A stretch of 5,411 nucleotides of DNA, taken from positions 1-5,411 of the forward strand of contig SKPT01000265.1 of assembly GCA_007119405.1 (NCBI GenBank), written 5' to 3'. This document shows, piece after piece, positions 5,075 to 5,411 of the stretch; position 1 is the first letter of the stretch, and every line of letters begins with the position of its first letter. The notes under the pieces are model-generated. The model searched no databases. It worked only from the letters and a program-made list of their open reading frames with translations, and was not told the DNA's origin. The translations under genes were made by a program, and so were the position numbers. Origin of the DNA: Phycisphaeraceae bacterium (GTDB lineage Bacteria; Planctomycetota; Phycisphaerae; Phycisphaerales; Phycisphaeraceae).

Positions 5075-5411
5075 TCATCCGCTCCCCGTCGCCACCGCCG
5101 GCAGGTCCAGCCCATCGACCTGCCCCGCCTCCAGCCGGGCGTGCGCCAGCCCGGCGATCATCGCCGCGTTGTCCACGCACAGCGCCAGCTCCGGCAGATT
5201 CACCGCCACGCCCCGACGCTCGCCCAGTTCCCCCAATCGCTTGCGCAGCAGAGAGTTGGCCGACACCCCCCCGCCGACCACCACGCGCCTGGCCTCGGGC
5301 AGGTGCGCCAGCGCCCGCTCGATCTTGGCGATCAGCACGTCCACCACCGCCTCCTGGAACGACGCGGCGAAGTCCGCCCGCTGCCGGTCCGTCAGCTCCG
5401 CAGCGCTGCGC
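5075..5411 (-). CDS. tsaD: tRNA N6-threonylcarbamoyladenosine transferase TsaD, C-terminal part (5' end outside window)
   Basis: The last 111 residues of TsaD (Gcp/Kae1/YgjD family), which moves the threonylcarbamoyl group from threonylcarbamoyl-AMP to A37 of ANN-decoding tRNAs, in the cytoplasm with TsaB and TsaE. The frame is open from the right edge, so the gene starts beyond it. The visible parts are ADFAASFQEAVVDVL (12-26 of the fragment), VVVGGGVSANSLLRKRL (43-59) and LCVDNAAMIAGLAHARL (77-93). These match the family's SFQ-A, GGV-AN--LR and CTDN-AMIA blocks; D80 corresponds to the conserved metal-binding Asp of the last block. The usual CTDN is CVDN here. The C-terminus is complete and ends TGA at 5077-5075, immediately before the repeat element. 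An internal in-frame GTG (5347) is not a start, because the family sequence continues upstream of it. Confidence 0.93.
   Translation of the reverse strand, partial: RSAAELTDRQRADFAASFQEAVVDVLIAKIERALAHLPEARRVVVGGGVSANSLLRKRLGELGERRGVAVNLPELALCVDNAAMIAGLAHARLEAGQVDGLDLPAVATGSG

Overview
The window is GC-rich bacterial chromosomal DNA. Every gene I can support lies on the minus strand, so transcription runs from high to low coordinates. GC-rich housekeeping genes, a DUF2007/zinc-ribbon protein, a fused lysophospholipid transporter-acyltransferase and spacers full of short ATCCGTG / CACAGAGG / AATTCTG repeats suggest a planctomycete, possibly Phycisphaerae-like. That placement comes from general resemblance, not from a marker gene, and is tentative.

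In order of transcription: (1) the C-terminal end of tsaD (5410-5075), for the tRNA t6A modification; (2) a 300-bp repeat-rich spacer (4767-5074) that resembles a small non-autonomous inverted-repeat element; (3) a small HExxH putative metallopeptidase (4757-4326); (4) a short-LID adenylate kinase-family enzyme (4220-3552); (5) folE2, GTP cyclohydrolase IB (3459-2620), the entry step to folate and 7-deazaguanine compounds; (6) a DUF2007 plus zinc-ribbon protein (2466-2146); (7) an MFS transporter fused to a PlsC-type acyltransferase (2099-159), probably for lysophospholipid uptake and reacylation; (8) the first 13 codons of another gene behind a strong Shine-Dalgarno site (39-1).

The genes do not form one pathway. 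They look like a loose run of co-directional housekeeping genes, several with their own spacer. The clearest non-coding pattern is that short repeats sit immediately 3' of four of the stop codons (tsaD, adenylate kinase, DUF2007 and MFS-PlsC). The repeats include a 10-nt-period array found at both ends of the window, a 7-nt-period array, and a GC-rich palindromic 19-mer present twice. I see no CRISPR array, tRNA, rRNA, transposase, phage gene or obvious defence system, and I found no convincing new multi-gene system. The most unusual items are the inverted-repeat element after tsaD and the placement of repeats beside stop codons.
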